Below are positions 24,880-33,783 of a stretch of DNA of 64,000 nt, in pieces (position 1 is the first letter of the stretch; every line of letters begins with the position of its first letter). The stretch is from GCA-2718815 sp963578105 (GTDB taxonomy: Bacteria > Planctomycetota > Planctomycetia > Pirellulales > Pirellulaceae), in NCBI GenBank assembly GCA_963578105.1, contig CAUZBP010000005.1, positions 1-64,000 on the forward strand, given 5' to 3'. Below the pieces are notes generated by a model. That model searched no databases. It was not told the DNA's origin and was given only the letters and a program-made list of their open reading frames with translations. The position numbers were made by a program, and so were the translations under genes.

Positions 24880-25938
24880 TCACTCCAATTCCGGCTCTTC
24901 CAACGGCCGATGCAGGCGGGGCATCCACTTGCACAGTGCCACTCCACCAAAATAGAGCAGCGTCAGGGGTAAGGCCATCAGCAACATACTCATGGGATCC
25001 GCAGGAGTGAGAAACATGGCCAACGTAAAGATGACCAGGATGGCGACTCTCCATTTACTCAGATAAGTGGCAACGTCGAAGACACCGATTCGTTCCAGGA
25101 ACAACATCACTAAAGGCAGTTGAAAGCTGATGCCGAACCCTAGTGGTAAAAACAGCACGAAAGACATCCACTCGCTGATCCGTGGTTGGGCATCAATGTC
25201 CATTTTGCGATTGAAGCTTAACAAGAAATCCAGGACGTAATCGAACACAAAGAAATACGCCAAGCCAACACCAGCCAAAAAGAGAACGATGCTGAAGGGC
25301 AGAAACACATAAATATATCGTCTTTCGTGTACATACAGCCCCGCCGCGACGAATGCCCAGATGTGGTAAAAAATCCAGGGGCTGGAAATAACAATGCCGG
25401 CTACCAGGCCAGCCTTCAGCCAAATGACAAAGGATTCCTGAACACTCAGCGTGGTAATGTTCGGATCGAGGCGAGTCCAGATCCGGGTCTTAACCATTTG
25501 AGAAGAAGGGGTCGGTAACGGTTCGTCAAATGTTTTCTCTACCGAAGCATGGCTTTCGGTCTCTTGGTTTGGTTTTGATTCTGAAGAATCCGCGCCGGCC
25601 GGAACCAAATCCAGAACCCGCCGCAACTCAGGCACTTCAATATACACCTTCTGAAACGCGAAATGGGACTTTTTCATGAACCTTTGCACATCGCCGTCCA
25701 AATCCTCGTATTCATCTGTTAGTTCATTGATCGAGTTCTCGAGGTAATATTTCTCCAAAGCTATTTCTAGCGGTTTCTTAATCGCCTCGACGACAAGGTT
25801 GGAGAACGCCAGACCAAAGAGGAAAGCAACCATGAGTCCACCAAGAGACCATACGAGCGCGTGGCGCAGTTCCTCCAGATGTTCTCCGAAGGTCATCGTC
25901 GATTTGGCGAATAGATCGTCGTTGTATTCGTCAGGCAT
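24880..25938 (-). CDS. tatC: Twin-arginine translocase TatC with long periplasmic insertion
   Basis: TatC recognises twin-arginine signal peptides in the TatABC complex. TFGEHLEELRHAL (residues 16-28) is the conserved cytoplasmic start, and GLYVHERRYIYVF is the conserved second cytoplasmic loop. Six hydrophobic segments follow the normal order. Between TM1 (about 30-50) and TM2 there are roughly 110 residues, against about 30-35 in E. coli. The added part (about 60-155) is charged, with an acidic helix, KPNQETESHASVEKTF and a Pro-rich stretch. I start at ATG 25938 (MPDEYNDDLFAKSTM). A GTG-type start at 25992 would add 18 residues. The window encodes Tat-dependent cargo candidates at 32521-33570 and 54370-55803. 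Confidence 0.94.
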   Translation of the reverse strand: MPDEYNDDLFAKSTMTFGEHLEELRHALVWSLGGLMVAFLFGLAFSNLVVEAIKKPLEIALEKYYLENSINELTDEYEDLDGDVQRFMKKSHFAFQKVYIEVPELRRVLDLVPAGADSSESKPNQETESHASVEKTFDEPLPTPSSQMVKTRIWTRLDPNITTLSVQESFVIWLKAGLVAGIVISSPWIFYHIWAFVAAGLYVHERRYIYVFLPFSIVLFLAGVGLAYFFVFDYVLDFLLSFNRKMDIDAQPRISEWMSFVLFLPLGFGISFQLPLVMLFLERIGVFDVATYLSKWRVAILVIFTLAMFLTPADPMSMLLMALPLTLLYFGGVALCKWMPRLHRPLEEPELE

Positions 25939-26391
25939 AATTCGATGGCAAGGTTGGTAGAAGTCAGCAGACGGCTTCCCAACGGAAACCACGATGGTTC
26001 GGAACTCGGAAGAGGACCAGCTCGTAGCGTTTTGCTGCGGTTGCCGGGAGTTCCAGGCGAATTGCCTTGCCAGCTTCGTAGTGACGCTAGATGTGAGACT
26101 GGCAGGATCCAGTTCGATGCTGCCCGCCTGGCGGGAGCAGCCAGTTTAACGGCGGGCCAAGCCGGTAGTACTCTTCATGGTATCATTCGATTGGTCCGGT
26201 CACAAGCGGGAGAAAGAGTGCAACGCTCCCCATTCTTCCCACAACAAGATGCTGGCACTGCTGTCCGCGTTGATAACGTTTCGATTTCGCCTTTCTGTGG
26301 CTATTTGACCTTTGCAGCCCGAGCTGATTCCCTGTACCTTTCGCCTCACACTCGACATTTTCTTTCCCCGGCCTCACACTTTCGCTGCTTC
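25939..26391. promoter_or_regulatory. Divergent intergenic region between tatC and the lipoprotein gene
   Basis: About 450 bases. A frame in the lipoprotein's register runs back to 25945, but its translation (Arg/Gly/Ser-rich, no conserved pattern) looks non-coding. Both promoters should be here. I see no clear terminator, riboswitch or repeat. Confidence 0.4.
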
Positions 26392-26658
26392 ATGCCGAAC
26401 CTCCTGAAAACCATCTCCATCCTCCTGATTTCGGCTTCCATTCCTGCCTGCGTCGTTGCTCCTGATTGGACCAACCCGGGGAACATCCGGACTCAGCAGC
26501 TACGCGCAATGCGTCACGATCCCTACGCCGAAACGGATGTAGCGCCACCAGTCGTCGGCGGACGACCCCGCGAGTACCTGGTACCGGCACCGCAAGCAGT
26601 ACGGGACCAACCCCAGCTGTCAAATTTCTTGAACAGACCTGTACCACGATTGTACTAG
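26392..26658 (+). CDS. Small planctomycete-type lipoprotein
   Basis: An 88-residue secreted lipoprotein. MPNLLKTISILLISASIPAC is a short signal peptide ending in a lipobox with Cys20 as the lipidated residue. The mature part has RAMRHDPYAETDVAPPVVGGRPREYL, a pattern (DPYxxxDxxPxVxGGRPRExxxP) that I recall from small secreted proteins of planctomycetes, then a Pro/Gln-rich tail ending RPVPRLY. There is no enzymatic domain. The start at 26392 is fixed by the signal peptide, although the open frame extends further upstream. Function unknown; an envelope structural role is only a guess. Confidence 0.72.
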   Translation: MPNLLKTISILLISASIPACVVAPDWTNPGNIRTQQLRAMRHDPYAETDVAPPVVGGRPREYLVPAPQAVRDQPQLSNFLNRPVPRLY

Positions 26659-27049
26659 GGTCGGCGGGCCATCTTGTCTTTTGTCACCGTCTCGACTTTG
26701 ACCTGCCCGTTTTGGTGTCACACGGTTTTCCTGGCTTACTGATAAAAAATAATTCGTGCCGTTGCACTGAATTTTACGAGAAGCCCGTCGAACTGAACCT
26801 TTTAAAGTTGCGTGTGAAGGGCCCACCCCTTTTCTGATCTTCCCAATAGACTCCACGGAAGACGTTAGCCCGCTTTTGCAATGGCCGACAGGCTCGTTCT
26901 GGAGTTAGCCCTTTTCACCGCCACAAGTCCTAAAACAAACATACTGGAAGCGGACAAACAGGTATTGGCAGCGAGAAGAGCAAATTGGCCCTTGAATCCC
27001 GTCCGCCCCATCAGGTAGTTTAAAACGTTCGGCTGCATTGGATTTCAAG
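26659..27049. other. Intergenic region, no gene seen
   Basis: About 390 bases between the lipoprotein and the pseudouridine synthase. Frames here are short and have no coding character. No hairpin with a T-run was found after the lipoprotein. Confidence 0.4.
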
Positions 27050-27910
27050 ATGACTCATCAATCACACAATTCGAAAGCACGTGGGCAACAGCATCGGCAA
27101 CCGGAGTCTGCGCGGACTGGTGAACGGATACAAAAAATTCTGGCCGGCAGTGGTTATGGCAGCCGTCGCCAATGTGAAAGTTTAATTCTTGAGGGGCGGG
27201 TCGAAGTCGACAGAAAAGTAGTGGTCGAACTAGGAACGCGTGCAGATCCATCGATCCAGGAAATTCGCGTCGATGGTGAAGCGATCCCCCGTCTCAAACT
27301 GATTTACTACCTGGTCAACAAACCCCCGGGAACGGTTTCGACGAATCGGGATCCAGCAGGACGTAGTCGCGTGATCGACCTGGTACCCGGTGGGGATCAA
27401 CTTTTTACCGTCGGCCGCCTGGATCGCTCAAGTGAGGGGTTGATCCTGGTCACCAATGATGGCGACCTGACTTACCGCCTGTCTCATCCACGTTTTGGTA
27501 TCGAAAAGACCTATGTGGCTGAGGTTCACGGGCTTCTTACTGACCAAAAACTGAAACAACTGCGGAAGGGAATCCACCTGTCCGAAGCGTTCGCTCAGGT
27601 TGTACGGGCCCGTGTTAAACGGTCTTCAAAAAATTCGACGACACTGGAAATCGTTCTGAATGAGGGACGCAATCGTGAAATCCGCCGTATGCTAGCGCGT
27701 GTGGGCCACAAAGTCGTTGGTCTCAAGCGAGTGGCTTTAGGTCCACTAAAACTTGGAGAACTTCCCATTGGCGCCTATCGGCAACTGACACGTGACGAAG
27801 TTCGCGCACTTCGAAGGGTCTCTTCAACAACTTCCCGAGCACAACCCTCTCAAAAAAAATCTTCGTCCACGCGGCGGCGAACAGGGAATCGCTCGCGCAA
27901 TACCACCTGA
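27050..27910 (+). CDS. 23S rRNA pseudouridine synthase, RluB/RsuA family
   Basis: This enzyme isomerises a specific uridine in rRNA. An S4 RNA-binding domain (ERIQKILAGSGYGSRRQCES onward, about 25-70) precedes the catalytic domain with YYLVNKPPGTVSTNRDP, GRLDRSSEGLILVTNDG (catalytic Asp125), and NEGRNREIRRMLARVGHKVVGLKRVALG. This arrangement suits RluB (23S U2605) rather than RsuA, but RluE/RluF cannot be excluded. A basic Arg/Lys/Ser/Thr-rich tail of about 35 residues (SQKKSSSTRRRTGNRSRNTT) probably binds RNA. I start at ATG 27050 (MTHQSHNSK); an earlier start at 27038 differs by four residues. pyrK follows after 131 bases. Confidence 0.9.
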   Translation: MTHQSHNSKARGQQHRQPESARTGERIQKILAGSGYGSRRQCESLILEGRVEVDRKVVVELGTRADPSIQEIRVDGEAIPRLKLIYYLVNKPPGTVSTNRDPAGRSRVIDLVPGGDQLFTVGRLDRSSEGLILVTNDGDLTYRLSHPRFGIEKTYVAEVHGLLTDQKLKQLRKGIHLSEAFAQVVRARVKRSSKNSTTLEIVLNEGRNREIRRMLARVGHKVVGLKRVALGPLKLGELPIGAYRQLTRDEVRALRRVSSTTSRAQPSQKKSSSTRRRTGNRSRNTT

Positions 27911-28041
27911 ATCTTGGAGTGACACAAACTGACCCGCATCGCAAAATGGGTCTGGGGATCAGGGCGCACGTTCCATACCTGTCGGACATTTTCCTGCTTG
28001 TCGGCTAGCGAAATCCGGACATCTGTCGTACGATCCGTAGC

Positions 28042-28917
28042 ATGTCGAATCCGCTTCACGCGCCCTACTACGCCGATCAGGCCCTCTCCTGTACTGTTCC
28101 CGTCTTGGAAAACGTGGAGATTGCACGGAACACATACCGCCTTCGCTTCGAATCCCCGCAGATGTCTCGTCGTTTCTTACCTGGCCAATTCCTGATGTTG
28201 CGGCTAGCCGGTCTGCAGGATCCTCTACTGGGTCGTCCACTCGCGCTGTACGACACCGTCTGTACGCCTGATGGAACGCCTCGGGGTATCGATGTCGTGT
28301 ACCTGGTCATGGGCAAGATGACAACCCGGCTGGCGGAAGCAAGTCCCGGGGACCAGCTTGCCGTCTGGGGACCGCTCGGGAATGGATTTCATCCTCAGCC
28401 CGTCGATCATTTGATCATGGTGGCAGGTGGAGTCGGTTACACGCCTTTCCCCGCAGTAGCACGTGAACACCTGGGATCCCGTCAGTACGGCCAACCGGCA
28501 CGCACAACGTCAAACGCGTCCCGTGTGTCGATGTGCTATGGAGCCCGTTCTGCCGAGTTCTTGGCTGGCATTGAGAACTTTTCGGAAATCGGCGTCGACC
28601 TCCATCTGGCAACGGACGATGGTAGCCGGGGACACCATGGCCTGGTCACGGACGTCCTGGAGCAAGTCCTGGAACAGAACGGTAGTGATTCTCGCAGGAT
28701 CTTGTGTTGTGGACCGGAACCAATGATGGAACGCGTGTCCGAAATTGCGGAACAGCAACAGATCGACTGCGTCGTTTCTCTGGAAACACCAATGGCTTGT
28801 GGCATCGGTATCTGTTTTAGTTGCGTCGCCAAAGTTCGCGAAGAAGCCGGTGGTTGGGACTACAAGCGCACCTGTGTGGACGGGCCCGTGTTTGATGCAC
28901 GGCAGATCCAATGGTAA
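28042..28917 (+). CDS. pyrK: Dihydroorotate dehydrogenase electron transfer subunit (PyrK-like)
   Basis: PyrK carries FAD and a 2Fe-2S cluster and passes electrons from dihydroorotate dehydrogenase (PyrD type 1B) to NAD. Seen: a ferredoxin-reductase-type beta barrel with GRPLALYD (FAD), VAGGVGYTPFPAVAR (nucleotide-binding Gly loop), CGPEPMMERV, and a cluster motif with Cys253, Cys258, Cys261 and Cys278 (MACGIGICFSCVAK ... RTCVDGPVF). This is the PyrK arrangement. Length 291 is slightly above usual because of a segment at about 150-165. No pyrD is adjacent, so pairing is inferred. A related NAD-linked oxidoreductase role remains possible. It converges with rpsT, six bases apart. Confidence 0.9.
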   Translation: MSNPLHAPYYADQALSCTVPVLENVEIARNTYRLRFESPQMSRRFLPGQFLMLRLAGLQDPLLGRPLALYDTVCTPDGTPRGIDVVYLVMGKMTTRLAEASPGDQLAVWGPLGNGFHPQPVDHLIMVAGGVGYTPFPAVAREHLGSRQYGQPARTTSNASRVSMCYGARSAEFLAGIENFSEIGVDLHLATDDGSRGHHGLVTDVLEQVLEQNGSDSRRILCCGPEPMMERVSEIAEQQQIDCVVSLETPMACGIGICFSCVAKVREEAGGWDYKRTCVDGPVFDARQIQW

Positions 28918-28923
28918 CGAAAC

Positions 28924-29196
28924 TCAGGCCTGCTGCTTCACAGACTTGATGCTCCGTTGCAATCGCGACTTGATTCGTGCGGCCCGATTGGGATGGATAA
29001 TTCGTTGGGCCGCGGCACGGTCCAGTTTCTGCGTCGCCAGACGGAGTTGATCTTCACTTCCCTGAACATCCCCCGACGTGATCGCTTCACGGACTTTTCG
29101 CAACTGGTTCCGAATCGACGACTTGATGGATCGATTCCTATTGCGGTGGACAACGTTTTGGCGGAGTCTTTTTTTCGCGCTGCTGGTATTCGGCAT
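28924..29196 (-). CDS. rpsT: 30S ribosomal protein S20
   Basis: S20 binds 16S rRNA early in 30S assembly. The 90-residue protein, MPNTSSAKKRLRQNVVHRNR and on, has the AKKRxRQ start, a basic helical body, and the IHPNRAARIKSRLQRSI ending that marks S20 (HxNKAARxKSRL). The ATG at 29196 is the clear start. It is a single gene: the TPR gene on the same strand ends 69 bases upstream, and pyrK converges from the other side. Confidence 0.95.
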   Translation of the reverse strand: MPNTSSAKKRLRQNVVHRNRNRSIKSSIRNQLRKVREAITSGDVQGSEDQLRLATQKLDRAAAQRIIHPNRAARIKSRLQRSIKSVKQQA

Positions 29197-29265
29197 GAGT
29201 TTCTAGGGGTAGCGTACGCTGGCTGGAATGTTGTCAGAATAAATCGTCCGGAACATGACGGCTTT

Positions 29266-30735
29266 TCAGAATCTACTTTTATCGTCGATCGAGGGCATCT
29301 TGTCTAGCCGTGCTTTGACATCCTTGTACCCGGCATCCAATTCGAGCAACGCAGAGAGGTATTTCTTGGCATTTTCCGTATCTCGCAGCCCCGTCGCGAG
29401 CACCCCGGCGCGATATAATCCGAGTTTTTTGACATTGAGGTGCGAATTGTCTGCTGAATCCACGGCCGCACAGTAGGCCTGAATGGCCGCCCCATAATCT
29501 TTGAGATGCTGGAAACACTCGCCCAGTTCAAGTTGGGCCACGGCTTTGCAGCGAGGATCATCGGCCGCTATCCGTAGAGATTCGACAGCCATCTCAAATC
29601 TACCGGTTTTTTTCAGTCGAGTTCCCAATTGAAACCGAAAACGAGGTTCCTCGGGGTACCGTTGAACTCGAGAATCGTAAACCTCGATTTCCCCCTGCAG
29701 GACCTGGGCCTTGAGATCCGCCGCCAATCGGGTCGCCTCTTCCGACTCGCCTGACTTGGCTTGCTGTTCCGCAATGGCAAGTTTCTCCCGGGCTCGAAGC
29801 ATCTGTGTGTCTTCCAAGGATTCGCGAATTCGAATATCACCACCCGACGCCGACAAACCACGTTGCAGGGCCATTTCGGCCTCTGAAGCCTTGTTTTCTT
29901 CAACCAGCAGCTTGGCCAATTGGAGGTAGGCTTCCACATCCGTTGGATCCACCGAAATTGCCTTTTCAATTCGCTGCCGTTCTGTCAACTGAATCGGGGA
30001 TCCAACCTCCTTGTCTCCTGTTACTTCTGCCTCTTGAAATTTTCCCTTGTGCTTCACTCGATTGGCTGGTAAATCAGCCGGATCTCCGAAACCGGCTTGG
30101 GCCCGTGTCTTTTCAAGTGTCAATTCCGAAATTTTCGTGGCGGCTTCGCGATCGTTCCGTTTGTTTTCTTCGACACGATGCCAGCAGGCGATTGCCATGT
30201 CGAATTGGCCCATGCGAGCCAATGACTGGGCACAGTGCCGATTGACTTCAGGATCCTGCGGATTGGCATCCAGAGCGTTCTTCAGGTAACGAAGTTCAAT
30301 CTCATTCAGATGGAGGGCCTGGCAGGCCTTGGCCATAGCACGCAACACCGTCACGTCCCAAGGATTGGTTTTTAAAGCGTCCAGGCCGGCACGGATCACG
30401 CCAATCCAGTCTTTTTTCGAGACTGACTTCTTCAGGTTCGCCTTCCCTCCAAAGCCCCTAATCCGTGCTCCTTTTTTGTTGTTCTTGTATTTCCTCCCGA
30501 GATTTCCTAAGAATGCTTCCAGGTAAATCAAGTTACCTGGATCGTGCCTCACACACTCGGTGAACATCGTATTGGCGTAATCGTAATCGTACTTTTCTTT
30601 TTCCATCAACTTAGAACCGTGGTCAAAACATTTCTGGAGCCGCTGCCGGAGTGCGGGCTTGATAGGTGGAAGCTGAGCCAACGGTTCCTGTTGACCCGTT
30701 TCCTGTGAGGTTTCAGATGGCTGATTTGTCGCCAT
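29266..30735 (-). CDS. Tetratricopeptide repeat protein
   Basis: A 489-residue protein with TPR-type helical pairs spread through it, for example ALDANPQDPEVNRHCAQSLARMGQF, AISVDPTDVEAYLQLAKLLVEENKASEAEMALQRGL, RVQRYPEEPRFRFQLGTRLKKTG, and the C-terminal LELGECFQHLKDYGAAIQAY. The middle (about 210-250) is charged and low in repeat character, and residues 85-110 (RKYKNNKKGARIRGFGGKAN) are basic. There is no signal peptide or membrane span, so it is probably a cytoplasmic scaffold. Such TPR proteins are widespread in planctomycetes, but I know no function for this one. It lies 69 bases upstream of rpsT on the same strand. Confidence 0.82.
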   Translation of the reverse strand: MATNQPSETSQETGQQEPLAQLPPIKPALRQRLQKCFDHGSKLMEKEKYDYDYANTMFTECVRHDPGNLIYLEAFLGNLGRKYKNNKKGARIRGFGGKANLKKSVSKKDWIGVIRAGLDALKTNPWDVTVLRAMAKACQALHLNEIELRYLKNALDANPQDPEVNRHCAQSLARMGQFDMAIACWHRVEENKRNDREAATKISELTLEKTRAQAGFGDPADLPANRVKHKGKFQEAEVTGDKEVGSPIQLTERQRIEKAISVDPTDVEAYLQLAKLLVEENKASEAEMALQRGLSASGGDIRIRESLEDTQMLRAREKLAIAEQQAKSGESEEATRLAADLKAQVLQGEIEVYDSRVQRYPEEPRFRFQLGTRLKKTGRFEMAVESLRIAADDPRCKAVAQLELGECFQHLKDYGAAIQAYCAAVDSADNSHLNVKKLGLYRAGVLATGLRDTENAKKYLSALLELDAGYKDVKARLDKMPSIDDKSRF

Positions 30736-31020
30736 TGAACTATCTTGATTGGTGGTTCGCGGTATTTTCTATCCTGGCAAGTCCAATGAGTGTCCTAACG
30801 GTTGGTGGACAGATCGTCAACTTCCAAACTGCCAAAACAGCAGGACTGCTGACCAGGGGACAACAGGCAGGTTAATGCGTAAAGCGTTCAATTCCAATTT
30901 TTCGGTAAACCGCTGCAATTCACTGAGCAAATACTTACTATTTGATCCGGTTTAAATTCTAATAAGTCACATGTCCAGAATCCATGTCGGTTGCTGCCGG
31001 AAGATAGGGCGACAGTTTCG

Positions 31021-32541
31021 ATGAATCAACGACCGTCACCAACGGGAAAGGTCTTCCTGGTAGGCGCGGGTCCGGGGGACCCGGGTTTGATCACCGTACG
31101 GGGCCTTGAGTGCCTGGAGCAAGCCGACTTGGTGCTCTACGACTATCTCGTCAATCCGTTAATCCTGCAACACGCGCGGCGCGGAATCGAGTTGATTTGC
31201 CTGGGTCGGCACGGACGAGGCCGGATTTGGACTCAAGATGAAATCAATCAACAGATGATCCAGGCAGCCCAAGCGGGTCAATGCGTGGTGCGGCTGAAGG
31301 GTGGAGATCCGGCAATTTTTGCTTGCGGGGCTCAAGAAATTGGAGTTCTTCAGGAAGCTGGTGTTTCTTTTGAAGTCGTTCCTGGCATCACCACTGCGCT
31401 GGCGGCCGGCAGTTATGCCGGGGTTCCCGTCACGCATCGGGACCTCGCTTCGGCCGTGGCCCTGATCACCGGCCAGGAAGATTCAGAAAAAAACGACTCG
31501 ATCGATTACGCCTCGCTGGCGAAATTCCCCGGAACGCTAGTGATGTACATGGGTGTCACCACAGCTCCTACCTGGACATCCGCCCTGATTGAAGCCGGTA
31601 AACCGGGTGACACTCCAGCCGCTATCGTCCGCCGTTGCAGCTTTCCTGATCAGGAGATCATCCGTTGCAACCTGAGTGAAGTTGCCGAACGTCTTGTCTC
31701 GCCCCAACGAATTCGACCTCCGGTGGTGGTCATTCTGGGCGCCGTCGCCTCGCTGTCCCAAAGTTGGTCCTGGTTCGATCGAAGACCGTTGTCCGGAAAC
31801 CGTATCCTCGTTACACGCCCTGCCGATCAGGCTGCCTGGCTGCAAAAGAAATTGGCTGACCTGGGAGCGGAAGTTCTTACCCAGCCTGCCATCGAAGTGA
31901 GCGAACCTGACGATTGGTCTCCCGTCGACAGGGCCATTGAACGTCTTTCGAATTTCGACTGGCTTGTGTTTTCCAGTTGCAACGGCGTTTCGTTCTTCAT
32001 GGACCGTTTGTACCAACTGGGTTTGGATGTCCGCGTCATCGGTGGCCTCCAGCTTGCAGCCATTGGCCCTCGCACCGTGGAAGCTTTGCGCAGCTACGGC
32101 CTGGTGGCAAATGTTCAACCGTCGCGGTTTTGCGCTGATGATCTTGCCCACACACTTTCTGTAGACGCTCGGGGTAAACGATTTTTGCTGGCCCGTGCCA
32201 GTCGTGGTCGCGAAGTTTTATCTCAAGAGCTAAAACAGGCAGGTGCCGAAGTCACCCAAGTCGTGACTTATCAAAGCCGCGATGTCGAAGGTGCCGACCC
32301 CGATGTTACTGCGGCCCTTGAGGCAGGAACTATCGACTGGGTCACCGTCACCAGTTCGGCCATCGCCCGTTCCCTGGTATCGCTGTTTGGCCGCGATTTA
32401 CAGAAAACACGGATCGCGAGCATCAGTCCGGTCACAAGTTCCACCCTGAGGGAACTCGGAGTCTCGGTCGATGCGGAAGCCCAACAATACACCATGCAGG
32501 GCCTGGTAGAAGCCCTGCGCTCAACGCTGAAAGATCGGTAA
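31021..32541 (+). CDS. Uroporphyrinogen-III C-methyltransferase / uroporphyrinogen-III synthase fusion
   Basis: A two-domain tetrapyrrole enzyme (CobA-HemD), 506 residues. The N-terminal half has the SAM-dependent methyltransferase pattern VFLVGAGPGDPGLITVRG, RLKGGDPAIFACG and VVPGITTALAAGSYAGVPVTHR. From about residue 260 the HemD domain begins (GNRILVTRPADQAAWLQKKL), with FSSCNGVSFFM, AAIGPRTVEALRSYG and VTVTSSAIARSL. The fusion would close the uroporphyrinogen ring and start methylation toward siroheme or cobalamin. The ATG at 31021 is chosen over an upstream in-frame start at 30991. Its 3' end overlaps the convergent gene by 21 bases. No other heme gene is nearby. Confidence 0.93.
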   Translation: MNQRPSPTGKVFLVGAGPGDPGLITVRGLECLEQADLVLYDYLVNPLILQHARRGIELICLGRHGRGRIWTQDEINQQMIQAAQAGQCVVRLKGGDPAIFACGAQEIGVLQEAGVSFEVVPGITTALAAGSYAGVPVTHRDLASAVALITGQEDSEKNDSIDYASLAKFPGTLVMYMGVTTAPTWTSALIEAGKPGDTPAAIVRRCSFPDQEIIRCNLSEVAERLVSPQRIRPPVVVILGAVASLSQSWSWFDRRPLSGNRILVTRPADQAAWLQKKLADLGAEVLTQPAIEVSEPDDWSPVDRAIERLSNFDWLVFSSCNGVSFFMDRLYQLGLDVRVIGGLQLAAIGPRTVEALRSYGLVANVQPSRFCADDLAHTLSVDARGKRFLLARASRGREVLSQELKQAGAEVTQVVTYQSRDVEGADPDVTAALEAGTIDWVTVTSSAIARSLVSLFGRDLQKTRIASISPVTSSTLRELGVSVDAEAQQYTMQGLVEALRSTLKDR

Positions 32542-33570
32542 GTAGGCTTTGTCCAGTTGCAGGATGATCAAATTGATGGCACTGACATAGATGGGCCCGA
32601 TGTTTCCCTGCCAATGTCCTTCACGCGACTGTTCCGACACGATCCGCTTGTACAGTTTGTCGCGAAATACCTGCCACTCGCTGCCTGCCTGGCGGTAAAC
32701 AACTTGAGAGTAGTACAAATGCGTATAGTGCCAGTGGCCGAAGGAGCGCGCACTGTCCGCAATTTGGTAAAGATTACGTTTGCAATATTTCAACATCTCC
32801 GGAACGTGTTTGTTTTCGTACGCACCGGCGTTGAACAATGCTGCAAGGGCAGCCGCTGTAATCGCCGGCCGCGACGTCCCCCGGTTCCGCGAACTGTAAG
32901 AAATTCCGCCGTCAGGATTCTTGCAGCGATAGATGTACTGCTTCGCCCTTTCAATCACATCTGCCGAAACCGGAATCCCGGCGTTGCGGCAACCACGTAA
33001 TCCCTGGACCTGTGTAATCGTGGTGGAACCCTCATCGAAATTGCTACCGTCCTTGGCACTTACGTAGCCCCATCCACCCGAAGTGGTTTGTGCCTGGCCA
33101 CTAAACTGCACCGCACGTCGCAAGAGTTCCATCAATTCGATACGACGCTCCAGGTCTTCCTCTTCACCCAACACTTGGGAAAGAAACAGCATCGAGAATC
33201 CGTGCCCATAGGTGTAACGACTGTCTCGCATCGGGTTGCCGATCAGTCCGTTCTTGCGTGACTTGCTCGTCAGGTAATCCACGGCGCGGCGTACGGATTT
33301 GGCATAGGGTCCCTGTGTCGTGGTGGAACCAGAACACAACAGAGCCAGACCAGCCAGAGCTGTCATGGCTGTGGGATAGTTAGCGGCTGTCCAATGCCCG
33401 AGGCGAGACTGCGTTCTGGCGACCCACCGCAATCCTTTTTCAATGGCACTCTCCTCCGCCGGACTGTAGCGGGCAGCCGCGGCCGTTCGGGCGAGATGGC
33501 AAGTCCAACTCGTACCCGCAAATTGGGCAGACCGTGTAAGCATACTCCGTCGAGTAACCGGCAAGCTCAT
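32521..33570 (-). CDS. Tat-exported prenyltransferase/squalene-oxidase-repeat protein
   Basis: A 349-residue alpha/alpha-barrel protein of the class seen in squalene-hopene cyclases and in planctomycete secreted proteins. From ATG 33570, the start MSLPVTRRSMLTRSAQFAGT has a twin-arginine-like RR motif. Repeats are GHWTAANYPTAMTALAGLALL, GGWGYVSAKDGSN, GGISYSSRNRGTSRPAITAAALAAL, and GHWHYTHLYYSQVVYR, ending GHWQGNIGPIYVSAINLIIL. The DxDD motif of cyclases is not visible, so it is probably not a hopene cyclase. GGGAG precedes the ATG in plausible position; the longer frame from 33669 adds unconserved residues. Function unknown. Confidence 0.8.
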   Translation of the reverse strand: MSLPVTRRSMLTRSAQFAGTSWTCHLARTAAAARYSPAEESAIEKGLRWVARTQSRLGHWTAANYPTAMTALAGLALLCSGSTTTQGPYAKSVRRAVDYLTSKSRKNGLIGNPMRDSRYTYGHGFSMLFLSQVLGEEEDLERRIELMELLRRAVQFSGQAQTTSGGWGYVSAKDGSNFDEGSTTITQVQGLRGCRNAGIPVSADVIERAKQYIYRCKNPDGGISYSSRNRGTSRPAITAAALAALFNAGAYENKHVPEMLKYCKRNLYQIADSARSFGHWHYTHLYYSQVVYRQAGSEWQVFRDKLYKRIVSEQSREGHWQGNIGPIYVSAINLIILQLDKAYLPIFQR

Positions 33571-33783
33571 GGTTTTACTCCCTTTCCTCAAGGTCGTGCC
33601 ATTCTCCGTATTTTTCCCGATTAAGTCCAATTCAATTCGTAAGGTCGATGTGTCCCGCATTGTTCGCAATATCGGGCCTCTCGCACCCCACTTCCAGTTA
33701 TGCGGCCTGGCGAGCCGATTCTATAACATGGTTGGGGTAAATTTTGACGTTATCAACGAATCGAAGGGAGTCGTTAGAGGCGT

